Shown piece by piece: positions 26,931 through 35,495 of a stretch of 64,000 nt of DNA. A program made the translations under genes and the position numbers. The stretch spans positions 1 through 64,000 of the forward strand of contig NZ_NOIN01000015.1 in the NCBI RefSeq assembly GCF_014596565.1, given 5' to 3'. The notes under the pieces were generated by a model, which did no database searches, was not told the origin of the DNA, and saw nothing but the letters and a program-made list of their open reading frames with translations. This DNA is from Pseudomonas sp. PSB18 (GTDB lineage Bacteria; Pseudomonadota; Gammaproteobacteria; Pseudomonadales; Pseudomonadaceae). The stretch's first letter is position 1. The number at the start of each line of letters is the position of its first letter.

Positions 26931-27017
26931 ATGAACACCCCCATGGAGCCCCCCAGTCGCTTTTCTCCTCCCATTCGTCGCATCCATCTGACGATCTCTT
27001 TCCGAGGGGGCGAATAA
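26931..27017 (+). CDS. Candidate proline-rich leader peptide before the TerC-CorC gene
   Basis: This 28-codon ORF starts MNTPMEPPSRFSPPIRR and stops at TAA, only four bases before the ATG of the TerC-CorC gene. TCAGGTCGAT upstream gives a fair ribosome binding site. The MEPPSRFSPPIRR part recalls the MEPDPTPLPRRR start of the E. coli MgtL leader, in which Glu/Pro-rich codons destabilise ribosomes at low magnesium. The downstream protein has a CorC-like domain linked to magnesium or cobalt handling. Coding status is unproven; it may instead be ordinary leader DNA. Confidence 0.35.
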   Translation: MNTPMEPPSRFSPPIRRIHLTISFRGGE

Positions 27018-27021
27018 CGCC

Positions 27022-28593
27022 ATGGAATGGATCGTTGACCCCACGGCCTGGCTTGGCCTGCTGACGCTGATCGTGCTGGAGCTGGTGCTCGGCATCGACA
27101 ACCTTGTCTTCATCGCCATCCTGGCCGACAAACTTCCTCCAGAGCAGCGGGATCGCGCCCGCATCATCGGCCTGTCCCTGGCGCTGGTGATGCGTCTTGG
27201 CTTGCTGGCCAGCATCTCGTGGATGGTGACCCTGACCGAACCGTTGTTCGAGGTCTTCGACAAGACGTTCTCGGGTCGAGACTTGATCATGTTGTTCGGC
27301 GGTGTATTCCTGCTATTCAAGGCAACCATGGAGTTGCATGAGCGACTCGAAGGCCATGTGGCCCAGCGCTCGGGTCACGCGGCCTATGCGATGTTCTGGC
27401 CAATCGTTGCGCAGATCGTGGTGCTGGATGCGGTGTTTTCGCTGGATGCCGTGATCACCGCCGTGGGCATGGTGGAGCACTTGTCGGTCATGATGATCGC
27501 GGTGATTTTCTCCATAGGCCTGATGATCGTCGCGAGCAAGCCGCTGACGAACTTCGTCAATGGGCACCCTACTGTCATCATGCTTTGCCTGGGCTTCCTG
27601 ATGATGATCGGTTTCAGCCTCACCGCGGAGGGCCTGGGTTTCCACATTCCGAAAGGGTATCTCTACGCCGCGATAGGCTTCTCGATCCTGATCGAACTGT
27701 TCAACCAGTTGGCTCGTTCACGCCGCAAGAAGAGCCTGCAGGGGCGTCGCCCCATGCGCCAACGCACCGCCCATGCGGTGATGCGTTTGTTGGGTGGCCA
27801 CCCGTTGGACGCCGACGAGGTAGGTGAAGAGATTGCCGACATGCTCTCAAGCGATGAGGCCGAACCGGCGTTCGACCGACGTGAACGCGTCATGATCAAC
27901 GGCGTGCTTCAGTTGGCGGAGCGCCCGATACGCGGCGTCATGACTCCCCGCGCGGAAATTGATCACTTGGATCTGGCCGACGCCCCAGACGTGATCCGCA
28001 CGCGGTTGATGCACTCGTCGTATTCCAGGCTGCCGTTGATTCGCAACGGCCAGGTCGATGAGCCGTTGGGCTTCGTCCACAAGAAGGAACTGCTCAAGGA
28101 GCTGTTGGCCGGGCACGAGCCCGATCTGGAGGCCATGGCCCGCAAGGCAATCAACTTGCTGGACAGTTTCACGATCCTCAACGCGCTGGAGCAGATGCGT
28201 AAGGAATCGACGCACATCGCTTTTGTGGTGAACGAGTTCGGTGATTTCGTGGGATTGCTGACCATGACCGACATCCTCGAATCCATCGCCGGTGAGCTGC
28301 CCGATGCCAGTGAAATCGAAGGCCCGAATATCGTGCCCCAGGAGGGCGGTTTCCTCATCAACGGCGCGCTGAACCTCAGCCAGATCCGCGAGCAGACGGG
28401 CTTCCAGGCACAAGCCACCGAGGACTATCAGACACTCGCAGGATTGGTCATGAGTTTGCTGGATCGCTTGCCGGTCATTGGCGATGAACTCCGTTGGCAG
28501 GCATGGCGCATGACGGTTGTAGAGGTCCAGGAGCGTCGGGTAACGAGGGTGTTGTTGCGTCCCGATGGATATGAGACAGCATCCAGTCGATAA
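27022..28593 (+). CDS. TerC-family membrane protein with CBS pair and CorC_HlyC domain
   Basis: This protein has 523 residues and the architecture of E. coli YoaE/YegH. An N-terminal TerC domain (about 10-235) has seven or so hydrophobic segments. Its conserved acidic motifs are ELVLGIDNLVFI and LDAVFSLDAVITAVG; these acidic residues bind metal in the wider TerC/Alx group. Two CBS domains follow (about 300-425), beginning with GVMTPRAEI. A CorC_HlyC transporter-associated domain ends the chain (about 440-515). A GAGGGGG stretch before the ATG serves as ribosome site. The likely role is metal-ion efflux or membrane metal homeostasis. The last 119 bases overlap the convergent LysR gene. Confidence 0.9.
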   Translation: MEWIVDPTAWLGLLTLIVLELVLGIDNLVFIAILADKLPPEQRDRARIIGLSLALVMRLGLLASISWMVTLTEPLFEVFDKTFSGRDLIMLFGGVFLLFKATMELHERLEGHVAQRSGHAAYAMFWPIVAQIVVLDAVFSLDAVITAVGMVEHLSVMMIAVIFSIGLMIVASKPLTNFVNGHPTVIMLCLGFLMMIGFSLTAEGLGFHIPKGYLYAAIGFSILIELFNQLARSRRKKSLQGRRPMRQRTAHAVMRLLGGHPLDADEVGEEIADMLSSDEAEPAFDRRERVMINGVLQLAERPIRGVMTPRAEIDHLDLADAPDVIRTRLMHSSYSRLPLIRNGQVDEPLGFVHKKELLKELLAGHEPDLEAMARKAINLLDSFTILNALEQMRKESTHIAFVVNEFGDFVGLLTMTDILESIAGELPDASEIEGPNIVPQEGGFLINGALNLSQIREQTGFQAQATEDYQTLAGLVMSLLDRLPVIGDELRWQAWRMTVVEVQERRVTRVLLRPDGYETASSR

Positions 28594-29440
28594 ACACCTG
28601 GGTTTCAGCCGCTGCGCCTTGGGAGACGCCGTAGTAATAACGGGTCAACGGCAGGCGCAAGGAGGGAAGCGGGCAGGTCAGTCGCCCTGTGGATAAGTCA
28701 CTGCCCAGTAATGAGGCCGGGCACAAGGCTACCCCCAGGCCATCGACGGCGGCTTGTAACACCAGATGCATATGGTCGAATTGCAGGGTCGGTTGAGTGC
28801 GCGGTAGAGCGATGCCCGCCCGCTTGACCCAATCCGGCCAGTCGCTGCGGCGGGTTTTGCCGGCCAGTAGCGAGTGTTGGGCTAGGTCGCCGGGGTTGTC
28901 CAACGGCTGGTTTTTCAGCAGCGACGGGGCGGCGACCAGTACCAGGTCATCTTCCAGTAATGCATGGGGTTGAACATTGGCGGACCATCCGGACTGTCCA
29001 CGGCGAACCACCACGTCAAACGCCTCGCGCGATTGATTCGGCGGCAGGGTGCTGGTAACCACTTCAGGGTAGATATCCGGATACAGCGCCATGAAGTTGG
29101 GCAATCGCGGGATCAGCCAACGTACCGCGAAGGATGGCCGCACATTGATCGTCACCTTGCGCCGCGAAGCGCTCCGGGTCAGGCCGGTCGCGGCATGGGC
29201 AATCTGCGCAAGGGCCATGCTGACCTGCTCGTAAAACGTCTGGCCGGCCGGCGTGAGTACGGATTGGCGGGTGCGACGTTCGAAAAGCAGCACCCCCAGG
29301 TGTTCTTCGAGCAGCTTGATATGACGGCTGACAGCGCTGTGGCTGACATGCAGTTCTTCGGCCGCACGGCTGAAACTCTGGTGGCGAGCGGCAGCGGCGA
29401 AGGCACGCACGGCGTTCAAGGGTGGGAGGTCGGCAATCAT
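28475..29440 (-). CDS. LysR-family transcriptional regulator (GcvA-like)
   Basis: This protein has 321 residues. The winged HTH covers residues 6-65 (LNAVRAFAAAARHQSFSRAA, then SHSAVSRHIKLLEEHLG). It is followed by a periplasmic-binding-protein-like effector domain with the GcvA-type NVRPSFAVRWLIPRL segment. It is divergent from the LysE-family exporter with a 94-base spacer, the usual arrangement of a LysR activator and its target. The C-terminal ~40 residues are Pro-rich, lie antisense to the end of the TerC-CorC gene and look non-conserved, so the gene may have been extended by loss of an earlier stop. Confidence 0.9.
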   Translation of the reverse strand: MIADLPPLNAVRAFAAAARHQSFSRAAEELHVSHSAVSRHIKLLEEHLGVLLFERRTRQSVLTPAGQTFYEQVSMALAQIAHAATGLTRSASRRKVTINVRPSFAVRWLIPRLPNFMALYPDIYPEVVTSTLPPNQSREAFDVVVRRGQSGWSANVQPHALLEDDLVLVAAPSLLKNQPLDNPGDLAQHSLLAGKTRRSDWPDWVKRAGIALPRTQPTLQFDHMHLVLQAAVDGLGVALCPASLLGSDLSTGRLTCPLPSLRLPLTRYYYGVSQGAAAETQVFIDWMLSHIHRDATTPSLPDAPGPLQPSCAMPANGVHRQ

Positions 29441-29534
29441 GTGTCTAATTTAGTCACATCAGGGGCGCAATTAAAGCGTTTGTCAGCGATGCCCCTTCCT
29501 ACCACTCTGGGCACCCCTTGCTTTGGAGTGACTC

Positions 29535-30143
29535 ATGGTGAATTACGGATTGTTTCTGATGTTGGCGACCCTGACCGTGCTCAGCCCAGGCCCGGGGGTG
29601 GTGCTGACGATTTCCAATGCCTTGCGCCATGGTTGGACCGGTTCGTTTCCCGGCATCTTCGGCATCGCGTTGGGGGCGTTTGTCGTGGCGGGTATTTCCG
29701 CCACCAGTGTCGGGCTGATCCTCGCCGCGTCATCCACTGCGTTCACCGTTCTCAAATACGTCGGCGCACTCTACCTGCTGTACCTTGGGGTCAAGATGTG
29801 GCGTACGAGGCGTTTCATTCCGGAACTCTCCATCACATCGCCGCGTCCGTGGCACCGATTCGTCGAAGCGCTGTCGATCCAGCTGTTGAATCCCAAGGCG
29901 GGTTTCTTCTTTCTCGCGGTATTTCCGCAGTTCATCAAACCGGAGGACAACTACTCCAGCCAGTTTTTCCTGTTGGTGTCTTCCTATGGCTTGCTGGTCG
30001 TACTGGTTCACACCGGCTATGCGCTCATGGCCAACCGTGCAAGGGGCTGGCTCGCCACGAACAGAGGCGCAGGGATCGTTGGCAAGTTGTCGGGCATCAC
30101 CTTTTTCTGTTTTGGTGTACTGATGGCTTCCGCGAGCAAATGA
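29535..30143 (+). CDS. LysE/RhtB-family amino acid exporter
   Basis: This is an inner-membrane exporter of 202 residues and six hydrophobic segments. The family motif SPGPGVVLTISNALRHG lies near residue 17, GALYLLYLGVKMWR in the middle, and QLLNPKAGFFFLAVFPQF in the second half. The ATG has GGAG seven bases upstream. It is probably controlled by the divergent LysR regulator. The substrate is likely an amino acid or derivative, but cannot be specified. Confidence 0.92.
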   Translation: MVNYGLFLMLATLTVLSPGPGVVLTISNALRHGWTGSFPGIFGIALGAFVVAGISATSVGLILAASSTAFTVLKYVGALYLLYLGVKMWRTRRFIPELSITSPRPWHRFVEALSIQLLNPKAGFFFLAVFPQFIKPEDNYSSQFFLLVSSYGLLVVLVHTGYALMANRARGWLATNRGAGIVGKLSGITFFCFGVLMASASK

Positions 30144-30210
30144 GCGGACTCGGATAAAGCTTCTTGCTATCCTGACCTCCCTCTTTCATGGATGAATACT
30201 GAGACCTACC

Positions 30211-30654
30211 ATGGCCAACCATCCTCCGTCGCGCCTCGGGAAGATATTGCGGGGCGTGCTGTTTGCCCTGATCGGTATCGGCCTGTTGAGCATTGCCGTT
30301 CATCTCACACTTGATCGACGCGAATTCCTCGCCCATGCACAAACCGCCGATGGCGTCGTCAGCCGCTTGAATGCCGGTGGCTCGCATCCCGAGATTGCCT
30401 TTACCACCGACAGTGGCGAAAAGATTTCCTACCCCCAGGGCGGTTTTATCTTCGGCTATCGGCAGGATCAGTCGGTGCGGGTGCATTACCTGCCCGAACG
30501 GCCGGCGGGCAGCGCCATCGTCGATGACCCGGCCGCACTGTGGGGCACTTCCGGGTTATTGGGCTGCCTCGGTCTGGTGTTCGCCATTTTCGGTCTGTTG
30601 GAAGTCATCCGTCAGCGTGGTCGCGGTGCGGCTCATTTACATAAAGGATTTTGA
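30211..30654 (+). CDS. DUF3592-like membrane protein
   Basis: This small protein has 147 residues, with a hydrophobic segment near residues 12-32 and another near 108-130. The stretch between them (DGVVSRLN, HPEIAFTTDSGEKI, VRVHYLPERP) has the beta-rich pattern of DUF3592. That places a small soluble domain outside the membrane or in the cytoplasm between two helices. It is followed after 3 bases by an unknown glycine-rich gene, so the two are almost certainly co-transcribed. The function is unknown. Confidence 0.8.
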   Translation: MANHPPSRLGKILRGVLFALIGIGLLSIAVHLTLDRREFLAHAQTADGVVSRLNAGGSHPEIAFTTDSGEKISYPQGGFIFGYRQDQSVRVHYLPERPAGSAIVDDPAALWGTSGLLGCLGLVFAIFGLLEVIRQRGRGAAHLHKGF

Positions 30655-30657
30655 ATC

Positions 30658-31242
30658 ATGAGTTACAACATCCCGATCCCGGTCAACGAAAGCCGCTGGC
30701 AGTACCAGACCGCCAGCGGCGGCGGTCTGACCGTGGTGATGGTGGCGGGCAGTGGCGGTTCGATCATCTTGCGTTCGCCCCAGGGCGAGGACGTCAGCTA
30801 CCGTTACGGCGGCGTCGGGGTGGGGGCCGGATTTGGTGCGCGACTGCCGCGTTTCGGCAAGGTCAATATCCAGATCAAAGGCAAGAGCGTGGGTGGGGCC
30901 GCGGCGGCGGAGGCGTTCCCGAGTACCGGCAAAGTGTTTGTCAGCGATGCCCTGGTCGAGCGTGACCTGACCAGCGACGACATCACCGGGCCGTGCATGT
31001 ATACCGAAGTGGGAGCGGGCCTGGTGGTCGGCGGTTCGGCCACGGCGTTGCTGTTCGGGCTTGATCCCAAATTGCTGGCGTTGTCGGTGGCGCTGAACGC
31101 CAGCCCCGCGACCATGATGGCCGCCAGCATCGTCAACCGGCAATTGGTGCAGTCGGCGAAGGGGGCGCTGGTCATGGCGGGCATGAACGCTGGCGTGCAG
31201 GCCGGTGGTGGGGCGGCGGTCTATATCGGCTACCTGTTTTAG
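30658..31242 (+). CDS. Glycine/alanine-rich protein of unknown function
   Basis: This protein has 194 residues and was not recognised. The N-terminal ~100 residues look beta-rich and glycine-rich (GGGLTVVMVAGSGG, YGGVGVGAGFGARLP). The C-terminal ~90 residues contain hydrophobic alanine/glycine stretches (GAGLVVGGSATALLFG, LSVALNASPATMMAAS) that could insert in a membrane. No signal peptide or catalytic motif was seen. It starts 3 bases after the DUF3592 gene. A REP pair follows. The layout might suit a pore-forming or surface protein, but this is speculation. Confidence 0.75.
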   Translation: MSYNIPIPVNESRWQYQTASGGGLTVVMVAGSGGSIILRSPQGEDVSYRYGGVGVGAGFGARLPRFGKVNIQIKGKSVGGAAAAEAFPSTGKVFVSDALVERDLTSDDITGPCMYTEVGAGLVVGGSATALLFGLDPKLLALSVALNASPATMMAASIVNRQLVQSAKGALVMAGMNAGVQAGGGAAVYIGYLF

Positions 31243-31255
31243 TCAGCCATAAAAA

Positions 31256-31349
31256 CCTGTGGGAGCGAGCCTGCTCGCGATAGCGGTGGGTCAGGTGGCA
31301 TTGATGCCGACTGTTGCTTCGCTATCGCGAGCAGGCTCGCTCCCACAGG
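31256..31349. repeat. REP pair (REPIN), GAGCCTGCTCGCGA type
   Basis: CCTGTGGGAGCGAGCCTGCT and its exact reverse complement face each other across about 40 bases. Both arms extend through the CGCGATAGC core. This is the more common REP class in this window. Confidence 0.92.
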
Positions 31350-31390
31350 GACAGTGCTCATGTCGAGCCGCTGCAGCGTCCCTGAGCCCA

Positions 31391-31424
31391 TGAAAAAGCC
31401 GCGTATCAACGCGGCTTTTTCATG
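31391..31424 (+). terminator. Rho-independent terminator
   Basis: GAAAAAGCCGCGT pairs with ACGCGGCTTTTTC around ATCA, with a T run. It ends the DUF3592/glycine-rich unit before the RTX gene and could also work on the other strand. Confidence 0.88.
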
Positions 31425-31511
31425 ACTTCAAGAAGCCGCCCGTCGAGCGCTGCTGGCACCGACTTGTCGCTCTACTAAAGTGACGGGTCCACCCCCTTAA
31501 AGGATTAAGAC

Positions 31512-33575
31512 ATGGCAACTACCGATAGCACGACGGCAAGTACCCATTCCGTGAGAAGTGGCCCAGGCACCGTCCAGATCGATCTCACCGGTCAGTCCGA
31601 TGATAACCAAAGCATCGTTATCCAGCCGGACGGCAAGATACTGGTCGGGGGGTATACCGAATACCTGGCCTGGGGTTACCCCGGGGCGCCAGGCGAAGAA
31701 AGCTATGGCTACGAACAGAACCATTCCGTTATCCGCCTGAACGCGGATGGTCGCCTGGACACCAGCTTCCATGACGGTGGCGTCGACATAATCCCTGCCG
31801 CGGTAGCCCCGGCGTCGCGCTATGAGCTGACGGCGGTGCAGTCCGATGGCAAGGTGCTTATCGCCATCGCGCAGGACACCAGCGTCCAGGTGCAGCGCTT
31901 CAACAGCGACGGGACGCGCGATGCGACCTTTGGTCAGAACGGCGCCATGACCGTCGACATCAGCCATGCGTTCAAAGACATCGATCTGACGGCCAATGCG
32001 GATGGCACCTTCCAGATCAGCGCTCGCGGATTTGATCAGGCCACCGTGTCCTGGATCGGCAATGACGGCACTTTTGTCGATGGTTTTGGCGACAACGGCG
32101 TGCTGACTGTAAGCATTCCCGAAGACACCTACTACAACGGCGGGATTTCCACCGCAGTGCAGGCAGACGGAGGTGTTGTGGTCGGGGCTGCCTACAATGC
32201 CGCCGGTGCAGGGGATCCGACATACGCCCTGCAGCGCTTCAACCACGACGGTCAGTTGGACACCCATTTCGGTGACAACGGTGTCCTTTACCTGAGCCCT
32301 GCCATGGGATTTGGCGAAGACTCGGTGATTACTCTGCAAACGGACGGCAAGATCGTCGTGATGGGCCATGGCGAAGGCGACACCTTGACGACGGTGGTGA
32401 GGCTTAACGCCGATGGTTCCTTTGACACGGGCTTTGGCACCAACGGCACGGTGACCTTCGAGGCCGGCACGCCTGCGGCTTTGACGGTACAAGCCGATGG
32501 CAAGATCGTGGCTGCCGGCACGAACAACGGGGATTTCAGTGTCATCCGCTTGAACGCGGATGGCAGTGTAGACACCAGCTTCGGCAGCCAGGACGGCAAG
32601 CTCCATGTGGATGGATACGCCGGCGAGGAAATCCTGCAGGGGACCGATGCCGCCGAAGTCATCCATGGCCTGGCCGGTGATGACGTGCTCCAAGGCAACG
32701 GTGGGCGCGACGTTCTGCAAGGTGGCGCTGGCGCCGACATCTTCCGCTTTACCGAACTGAGCGACAGCTTCCGCACCGATACGCAAAACAGCAGCGATCG
32801 AATCCAGGACTTCGACGCCTCCCACGACCGCATCGACCTGATTGCCCTGGGTTTCACCGGAATCGGCGACGGCCATGACGGCACCTTGGCCATCCAGGCC
32901 AGCGCAGATGGCACACGCACCTACCTCAAGAGCTACGACGCCGATGCCTCCGGACAACGCTTCGAACTGGCCTTGGACGGCGATTGGGTGGGGCAGTTGA
33001 ACAGCAGTAACCTGGTGTTCACCGCGCCTACTATCGAGGGGACGTCTGGCAAAGACACGATCAGCGGTTCTGCCTTATCGGAAATCATCTATGGCCTGGA
33101 CGGCAACGACCGTATCAACGGCGGCGCTGGAGCGGATGTCATCATCGGTGGCAGGGGCGCCGATCGCCTTAATGGCGGGGACAGAGCCGACATCTCGTTG
33201 TGGACCGATAACCATCAGAACGATGACGTGTTTCGCTACACCTCTACCGAGGACAGCTATCGTACTGACAGCCAGAGCTTTGCCGACCTGATCGAAGGCT
33301 TCACGGTTGACGACAGGATCGATGTGTCGGCCTTGGGTTATACCGGCTTTGGAGAGGGTACGGATACTACGCTGAAGGTGGTATACAACGAGGCGTTGGA
33401 CCGCACGTACCTGACGGATCTGGAAGCAGACGCCCAGGGTCACTGGTTTCAGATCGGACTTGCCGGGGACTGGCGGGAAAGCCTCGACGAAGATCACATG
33501 ATCTTTGCTCCCGATGCCGGGATAGAGTTGGTCGGGGTAGCGCCAGAGGTCGATCCAGGACATCTGTTGTCCTGA
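31512..33575 (+). CDS. Delta-60 repeat and RTX calcium-binding protein (probable type I secreted)
   Basis: This protein has 687 residues and no Sec signal, as expected for type I secretion. The first ~370 residues are delta-60 repeats, recognisable as QPDGKILVGG / VIRLNADG / DTSFG units, likely a beta-propeller. Two RTX blocks follow at about residues 385-412 and 526-556 with GGxGxD nonapeptides (GGAGADIFRF, GGRGADRLNGG). After each comes a ~110-residue module (FRTDTQ, DRIDLIALGFTG, GTRTYLKSYDADA) resembling the R modules of AlgE mannuronan epimerases. No ABC exporter or membrane-fusion genes are nearby. It is preceded by a terminator, so it is its own unit. The role, adhesin or surface enzyme accessory, is unknown. 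Confidence 0.85.
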   Translation: MATTDSTTASTHSVRSGPGTVQIDLTGQSDDNQSIVIQPDGKILVGGYTEYLAWGYPGAPGEESYGYEQNHSVIRLNADGRLDTSFHDGGVDIIPAAVAPASRYELTAVQSDGKVLIAIAQDTSVQVQRFNSDGTRDATFGQNGAMTVDISHAFKDIDLTANADGTFQISARGFDQATVSWIGNDGTFVDGFGDNGVLTVSIPEDTYYNGGISTAVQADGGVVVGAAYNAAGAGDPTYALQRFNHDGQLDTHFGDNGVLYLSPAMGFGEDSVITLQTDGKIVVMGHGEGDTLTTVVRLNADGSFDTGFGTNGTVTFEAGTPAALTVQADGKIVAAGTNNGDFSVIRLNADGSVDTSFGSQDGKLHVDGYAGEEILQGTDAAEVIHGLAGDDVLQGNGGRDVLQGGAGADIFRFTELSDSFRTDTQNSSDRIQDFDASHDRIDLIALGFTGIGDGHDGTLAIQASADGTRTYLKSYDADASGQRFELALDGDWVGQLNSSNLVFTAPTIEGTSGKDTISGSALSEIIYGLDGNDRINGGAGADVIIGGRGADRLNGGDRADISLWTDNHQNDDVFRYTSTEDSYRTDSQSFADLIEGFTVDDRIDVSALGYTGFGEGTDTTLKVVYNEALDRTYLTDLEADAQGHWFQIGLAGDWRESLDEDHMIFAPDAGIELVGVAPEVDPGHLLS

Positions 33576-33589
33576 TGCCTGTGGAGGAG

Positions 33590-33620
33590 GTCGCGTGGCA
33601 GTGCGAAGCTGCCACGCGAC
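33590..33620. terminator. Long inverted repeat between RTX and ychF genes
   Basis: GTCGCGTGGCAG pairs perfectly with CTGCCACGCGAC around TGCGAAG. It lies between two convergent genes, so it probably terminates transcription, but it lacks a proper T run on either strand. Confidence 0.55.
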
Positions 33621-33626
33621 AAACCG

Positions 33627-34727
33627 TCAGACGTTGAAGCGGAAGTGCATCACGTCGCCGTCCTTGACGATGTATTCCTTGCCTTCCAGGCGCCATTTAC
33701 CGGCTTCCTTGGCACCGGCTTCACCCTTGTACTGGATGAAGTCGTTGTAGGCGATGACTTCGGCACGGATGAAGCCTTTTTCGAAGTCGGTGTGGATCAC
33801 GCCAGCGGCTTGTGGTGCGGTGGCACCGACGCGTACGGTCCAGGCGCGAACTTCCTCGACACCGGCGGTGAAGTAGGTTTGCAGGTGAAGCATTTCATAG
33901 CCGGCGCGGATCACGCGGTTCAAGCCAGGCTCTTCCAGGCCCAGGGCCTCGAGGAACATGTCTTTCTCTTCGCCATCGTCCAGCTCGGCGATTTCCGCTT
34001 CGATCTTGTTGCAGACCGGAACCACCACGGCGCCTTCTTCTTCGGCGATGGCCTTGACCACGTCCAGGTGCGGGTTGTTCTCGAAACCGTCTTCAGCGAC
34101 GTTGGCGATGTACATGACCGGCTTGGTGGTCAGCAGGTGGAAGCCCTTGATCACCAGTTTCTCATCGGTGCTCATGTTCTTCATCAGGCTGCGCGCAGGC
34201 TTGCCTTCGGTGAAGTGAGCGATCAATTGCTCCAGCAGGCCTTTCTGGACCACTGCATCCTTGTCGCCACCCTTGGCGTTGCGGGCGACTTTCTGCAGTT
34301 GCTTCTCGCAGCTGTCGAGGTCGGCGAAGATCAGTTCCAGGTCGATGATCTCGATGTCACGCTTCGGGTCGACGCTGTTGGAGACGTGAATCACGTTCTC
34401 GTCTTCAAAGCAGCGCACCACGTGGGCGATGGCGTCGGTTTCACGGATGTTGGCCAGGAACTTGTTGCCCAGGCCTTCACCTTTCGAGGCACCGGCAACG
34501 AGGCCCGCGATGTCGACGAACTCCATGGTGGTCGGCAGGATGCGCTTGGGGTTGACGATGGCCGCCAGTGCGTCCAGGCGCGAATCCGGCATCGGCACGA
34601 TACCGCTGTTCGGCTCGATGGTGCAGAAGGGGAAGTTCTCGGCCGCGATACCGGATTTGGTCAGGGCGTTGAACAGGGTGGACTTGCCGACGTTAGGCAG
34701 GCCGACGATGCCGCAATTGAATCCCAT
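33627..34727 (-). CDS. ychF: Redox-regulated ATPase YchF (Obg family)
   Basis: This is an Obg-family P-loop ATPase of 366 residues that binds ribosomes and modulates stress responses. The Walker A loop GLPNVGKST is at residues 8-16. Switch/G3 residues are in DIAGLVAGASKGEGLGN. The NKxD-like G4 position carries NKIEAE, as in YchF, which prefers ATP. The C-terminal TGS-like domain ends with GDVMHFRFNV. Length is typical. It follows pth by 21 bases in the conserved pth-ychF pair. Confidence 0.96.
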   Translation of the reverse strand: MGFNCGIVGLPNVGKSTLFNALTKSGIAAENFPFCTIEPNSGIVPMPDSRLDALAAIVNPKRILPTTMEFVDIAGLVAGASKGEGLGNKFLANIRETDAIAHVVRCFEDENVIHVSNSVDPKRDIEIIDLELIFADLDSCEKQLQKVARNAKGGDKDAVVQKGLLEQLIAHFTEGKPARSLMKNMSTDEKLVIKGFHLLTTKPVMYIANVAEDGFENNPHLDVVKAIAEEEGAVVVPVCNKIEAEIAELDDGEEKDMFLEALGLEEPGLNRVIRAGYEMLHLQTYFTAGVEEVRAWTVRVGATAPQAAGVIHTDFEKGFIRAEVIAYNDFIQYKGEAGAKEAGKWRLEGKEYIVKDGDVMHFRFNV

Positions 34728-34748
34728 GGTGTTTCCCCTCGGTAAGAG

Positions 34749-35333
34749 TCAGGCCTTCTGGCTGTGCAGGTTTTTCATCGCGCGGTTCCATTCACCGGCG
34801 AGGATATCCGGCAGCACGCCGAGGGCAAAGTCGATGCTGGCATCGAGTTTTTCCTGTTCGGCGCGAGGCGCGCGACCCAGGACAAAATTTGAAACCATGC
34901 TGGCTACGCCCGGGTGGCCGATGCCAAGCCGCAGGCGGTGGAAGGTATTCTGATTACCCAGCTGCGCGATGATGTCGCGCAACCCGTTGTGACCGCCATG
35001 GCCGCCGCCCTGCTTGAGCTTGGCAACGCCCGGAGGCAGATCGAGTTCGTCGTGGGCCACCAGGATTTCTTCAGGCTTGATGCGGAAGAAACCGGCCAAT
35101 GCCGCCACGGCTTGGCCGCTACGGTTCATGTAGGTGGTGGGAATCAACAGGCGAACATCCTGACCGTGATGCGAGAAACGTCCGGTCAGGCCGAAATACT
35201 TGCGATCGGCCGCCAGGCTGACGCCTTGCGCGTGCGCGATGCGCTCAACAAAAAGGGCCCCTGCGTTATGCCGGGTCTGTTCGTATTCGGTGCCTGGATT
35301 TCCCAGGCCAACGATCAGTTTGATGGCAGTCAC
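34749..35333 (-). CDS. pth: Peptidyl-tRNA hydrolase
   Basis: This is peptidyl-tRNA hydrolase, 194 residues, which releases tRNA from peptidyl-tRNA dropped by ribosomes. Family features are IVGLGNPGTEYEQTRHNAG with the catalytic His in RHNAG, the YMNRSG motif, HDELDLPPG, and GGHGGHNGLRD. It lies between rplY and ychF in the conserved order. Confidence 0.97.
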   Translation of the reverse strand: MTAIKLIVGLGNPGTEYEQTRHNAGALFVERIAHAQGVSLAADRKYFGLTGRFSHHGQDVRLLIPTTYMNRSGQAVAALAGFFRIKPEEILVAHDELDLPPGVAKLKQGGGHGGHNGLRDIIAQLGNQNTFHRLRLGIGHPGVASMVSNFVLGRAPRAEQEKLDASIDFALGVLPDILAGEWNRAMKNLHSQKA

Positions 35334-35495
35334 GATAGGGGCCCTTCCTGGAGTGTGGATAACGTCGCGATCAGACGGTAGCGACAGTGGACGAACAGTG
35401 CGGATCTACCGTTAAGTAAACTTCGCGTTCCCGCCCGCTGTCTCGCTACGTTCCAGTCCGCGATGTTTTCCGGTCACTCCGGCGACAGAGTGAAA

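Noticed and set aside
33645..34745. 366-codon ORF antisense to ychF
   Set aside because: It has nearly the same extent as ychF on the other strand; ychF has all family motifs, this frame has none.
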